Shown: positions 62,445-64,000 of the stretch, piece after piece
Layout: each line of letters begins with the position of its first letter
How positions within the stretch are numbered: position 1 is the stretch's first letter
Assembly (NCBI RefSeq): GCF_963678635.1
Contig: NC_087067.1
Coordinates: 42,126,696 to 42,190,695, forward strand
DNA from: Symsagittifera roscoffensis
Lineage: Eukaryota; Xenacoelomorpha; Acoela; Convolutidae
Length of the DNA stretch: 64,000 nt
Reading direction: 5' to 3'
Notes under the pieces: generated by a model
The model's database searches: none
Seen by the model: only the letters and a program-made list of their open reading frames with translations
Told to the model about the DNA's origin: nothing
Program-made: the position numbers and the translations under genes

Positions 62445-63644
62445 ATGGATGAAGTCAAAGCGTTAGAATATGAAACTTTAAAAGTACCCTACGAGGTGTT
62501 AAATAAAAGGTTCCGTGCATCCCAAAGAGTCATTGACCGCGAAGTTTCTCACGTGATCAATGCGTGCAATGTCCTCGAGAGCAACGCTAACTCGGATAAA
62601 TTACCCAATGAGCTGCCAGCATTAATTGCAAATGTAGAGCAATCTGTAAAATCTCTCTCTGAGCGAGCGAAAGAGTGTGTTGCACAGCAAAAGGCTATCG
62701 GGTCAACCATTAAAGATAGAGTGAAACATCTCAAAAGCTGTGCTTCTCTGTCCGACCTTCCTTCAAGTAGCGAAGAGATGGAAATAGCAGATGATTCTGG
62801 CTGGAGGCAGACGAGAATCAATCGTTTAGTTGCGGAGTACTTTCTGATGAACGGCTATTATGAGTCAGCTAGACTCCTCATTGAAGCGACAGATATCGGA
62901 AAACTGACCAATATCGAAATCTTCACTACGGCCAGAAACGTAGAGAGCGCTTTGAGAAACAAAAATTCAGCCCCGTGCTTGTCGTGGTGCGCAGAAAACA
63001 AATCTAAGCTGAAGAAAGTCAAAAGTACTCTTGAGTTTAATCTGCACAAACAAGGATTCGTCGAACTGGTTAGGGCGGACCGGAAAATGGAAGCACTTAA
63101 TTACGCGCGGGAATGCATCATAAACGCAATGACAGATCACACTCAGTATAAGGAACTCGAAGAGCTCTCGGGAATTTTGGCGTACATGCCAGAGAACTTC
63201 ATGAGCTCCCCATACAAAAAGTACTTTGAAGACGACCGATGGAACAGTTTAGCCGAGCAGTTCAAAACGGATAACTACAAAGTTCACTGCATAAACTCGA
63301 CGCCATTGTTTGCGCAGCTTTTCAATACTGGTTTGTGCGCCATCCGAACTTCTTCGTGCTACCAAGAACGAGAATCGAATCCAAACTGCCCTACTTGTGA
63401 TCCGTTTCTGAGAGAAATTGCGAAAGGGTTGCCAACTGGGACCCTGAGTCAATCAAGAGTCATGTGTAGGATCACAGGAGAGATTATGAACGAACACAAC
63501 CCTCCGTTAATGCTACCAAACGGGCATGCTTATTCAACAGAAGCGCTGCTGGATATGTCTCAGAAAAACGGCGGAAGAGTTATTTGTCCTCTAACCGGAC
63601 AGCAGTTCATGTACAATGATTGTCTCAAAGTGTTCCTCATGTAA
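62445..63644 (+). CDS. MAEA: MAEA, RING-type subunit of the CTLH E3 ubiquitin ligase
   Basis: 399 residues, close to the 396 of vertebrate MAEA. An N-terminal coiled-coil region (1-115) starts 'LEYETLKVPYEVLNKRFR'. It is followed by a LisH motif (about 124-156, 'RINRLVAEYFLMNGYYESARLL'-type), a CTLH domain (about 162-220), a CRA region and a C-terminal RING-like Gid domain (338-392, 'CRITGEIMNEHNPPLMLPNGH' with C341 and C381). With RMND5 it forms the catalytic module of the GID/CTLH ligase. The gene is one uninterrupted exon, unusual for a metazoan MAEA. It is intact, with the ATG chosen from the family's conserved 'ALEYETLKVP' start. Confidence 0.95.
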   Translation: MDEVKALEYETLKVPYEVLNKRFRASQRVIDREVSHVINACNVLESNANSDKLPNELPALIANVEQSVKSLSERAKECVAQQKAIGSTIKDRVKHLKSCASLSDLPSSSEEMEIADDSGWRQTRINRLVAEYFLMNGYYESARLLIEATDIGKLTNIEIFTTARNVESALRNKNSAPCLSWCAENKSKLKKVKSTLEFNLHKQGFVELVRADRKMEALNYARECIINAMTDHTQYKELEELSGILAYMPENFMSSPYKKYFEDDRWNSLAEQFKTDNYKVHCINSTPLFAQLFNTGLCAIRTSSCYQERESNPNCPTCDPFLREIAKGLPTGTLSQSRVMCRITGEIMNEHNPPLMLPNGHAYSTEALLDMSQKNGGRVICPLTGQQFMYNDCLKVFLM

Positions 63645-64000
63645 AATGTGCTCCTCGAATTTCCTTAAGATCAGTTAGTGTTGTATAAAAATTCTGGAAT
63701 TTTGAAAGATGTTTGTAAAGGTCTTTTGATTAAAATACTTTTTGATTGACAGTTTTTTGGCCTTTTTATTCTGAAAATTCAGTTAAGATTGTGTTATGCG
63801 AACTGATCTAGGAGAAATAAAAGCATTCGTGTAGAATCTAATATTGTACTAGGAAACTTTAAGCTGTTACATTCGGTGCTAAGTTAAATGTTTCTCGGGG
63901 GTCTGTAAATTTTCAAATGTTTTCAAAATTGTAACCTTTTTGCATCCTCAATCAATTTGCATACTAACAATTCCTGATAGGTTAGAGAACTTAGATCGGT
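63645..64000 (+). terminator. MAEA 3' UTR and polyadenylation signal
   Basis: AATAAA at 63,816-63,821, about 170 bases after the stop, is the likely poly(A) signal for MAEA and possibly for a snf-MAEA transcript. The remaining 180 bases are AT-rich with no gene. Confidence 0.65.

Overview
The window is AT-rich metazoan nuclear DNA, most likely from an invertebrate. It is dominated by decayed and nested mobile elements, with two intact host genes at the right end (61.6-63.65 kb). Those genes encode a U1A/U2B''-type snRNP protein and the CTLH E3-ligase subunit MAEA. Both are intronless, on the + strand and 249 bp apart, with splice-acceptor-like sequence just before each start. This fits an organism with few introns, or one with trans-splicing and operons. 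The species cannot be named from the sequence.

0.24-17.6 kb is an unusually long Ty3/gypsy-like LTR retroelement, broken by stops and frameshifts. In order it carries a retropepsin, RT with a YVDD box, RNase H remnant, integrase (HHCC, core, C-terminal domain), an intact macro-like domain, a coiled-coil ORF, two SGNH-hydrolase-like domains, several unrecognised ORFs with a 597-bp tandem duplication, a polypurine tract and a candidate 3' LTR. Its last 3.1 kb, including the junction to a non-LTR element, recurs at 38.86-42.03 kb.

17.6-18.1 kb and 36.76-38.86 kb are the two halves of one non-LTR retrotransposon copy (SGNH-like ORF, then RT). It is split by an 18-kb element (18.74-36.76 kb) with arms of about 3.9 kb in inverted orientation. 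The left arm contains a 3,099-bp unit present 2.2 times in tandem. The arms carry a C2HC+C2H2 zinc-finger gene, a 142-aa gene of unknown function and repeated CCAATCAG motifs. The centre holds a compact divergent promoter (AP-1 site, three CArG-like boxes at 18-bp spacing, TATA box), a candidate PC4-like gene, a + strand gene with a possible 37-bp intron, and a tandemly duplicated - strand gene whose promoter has perfect CArG boxes and CCAAT boxes. I do not recognise this element. It looks virus-like or like a large foldback transposon, and it is the best candidate here for something undescribed.

38.86-60.58 kb is a second non-LTR copy (SGNH-like, PHD finger, RT, PD-(D/E)XK nuclease) followed by a tandem array of its 3' ends. 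The array has a 6,147-bp higher-order repeat present twice, with a nested repeat of about 2,378 bp. Each full unit ends in a tRNA-like, pol III-type segment with a T-run. 60.58-61.58 kb is the spacer to the host genes.
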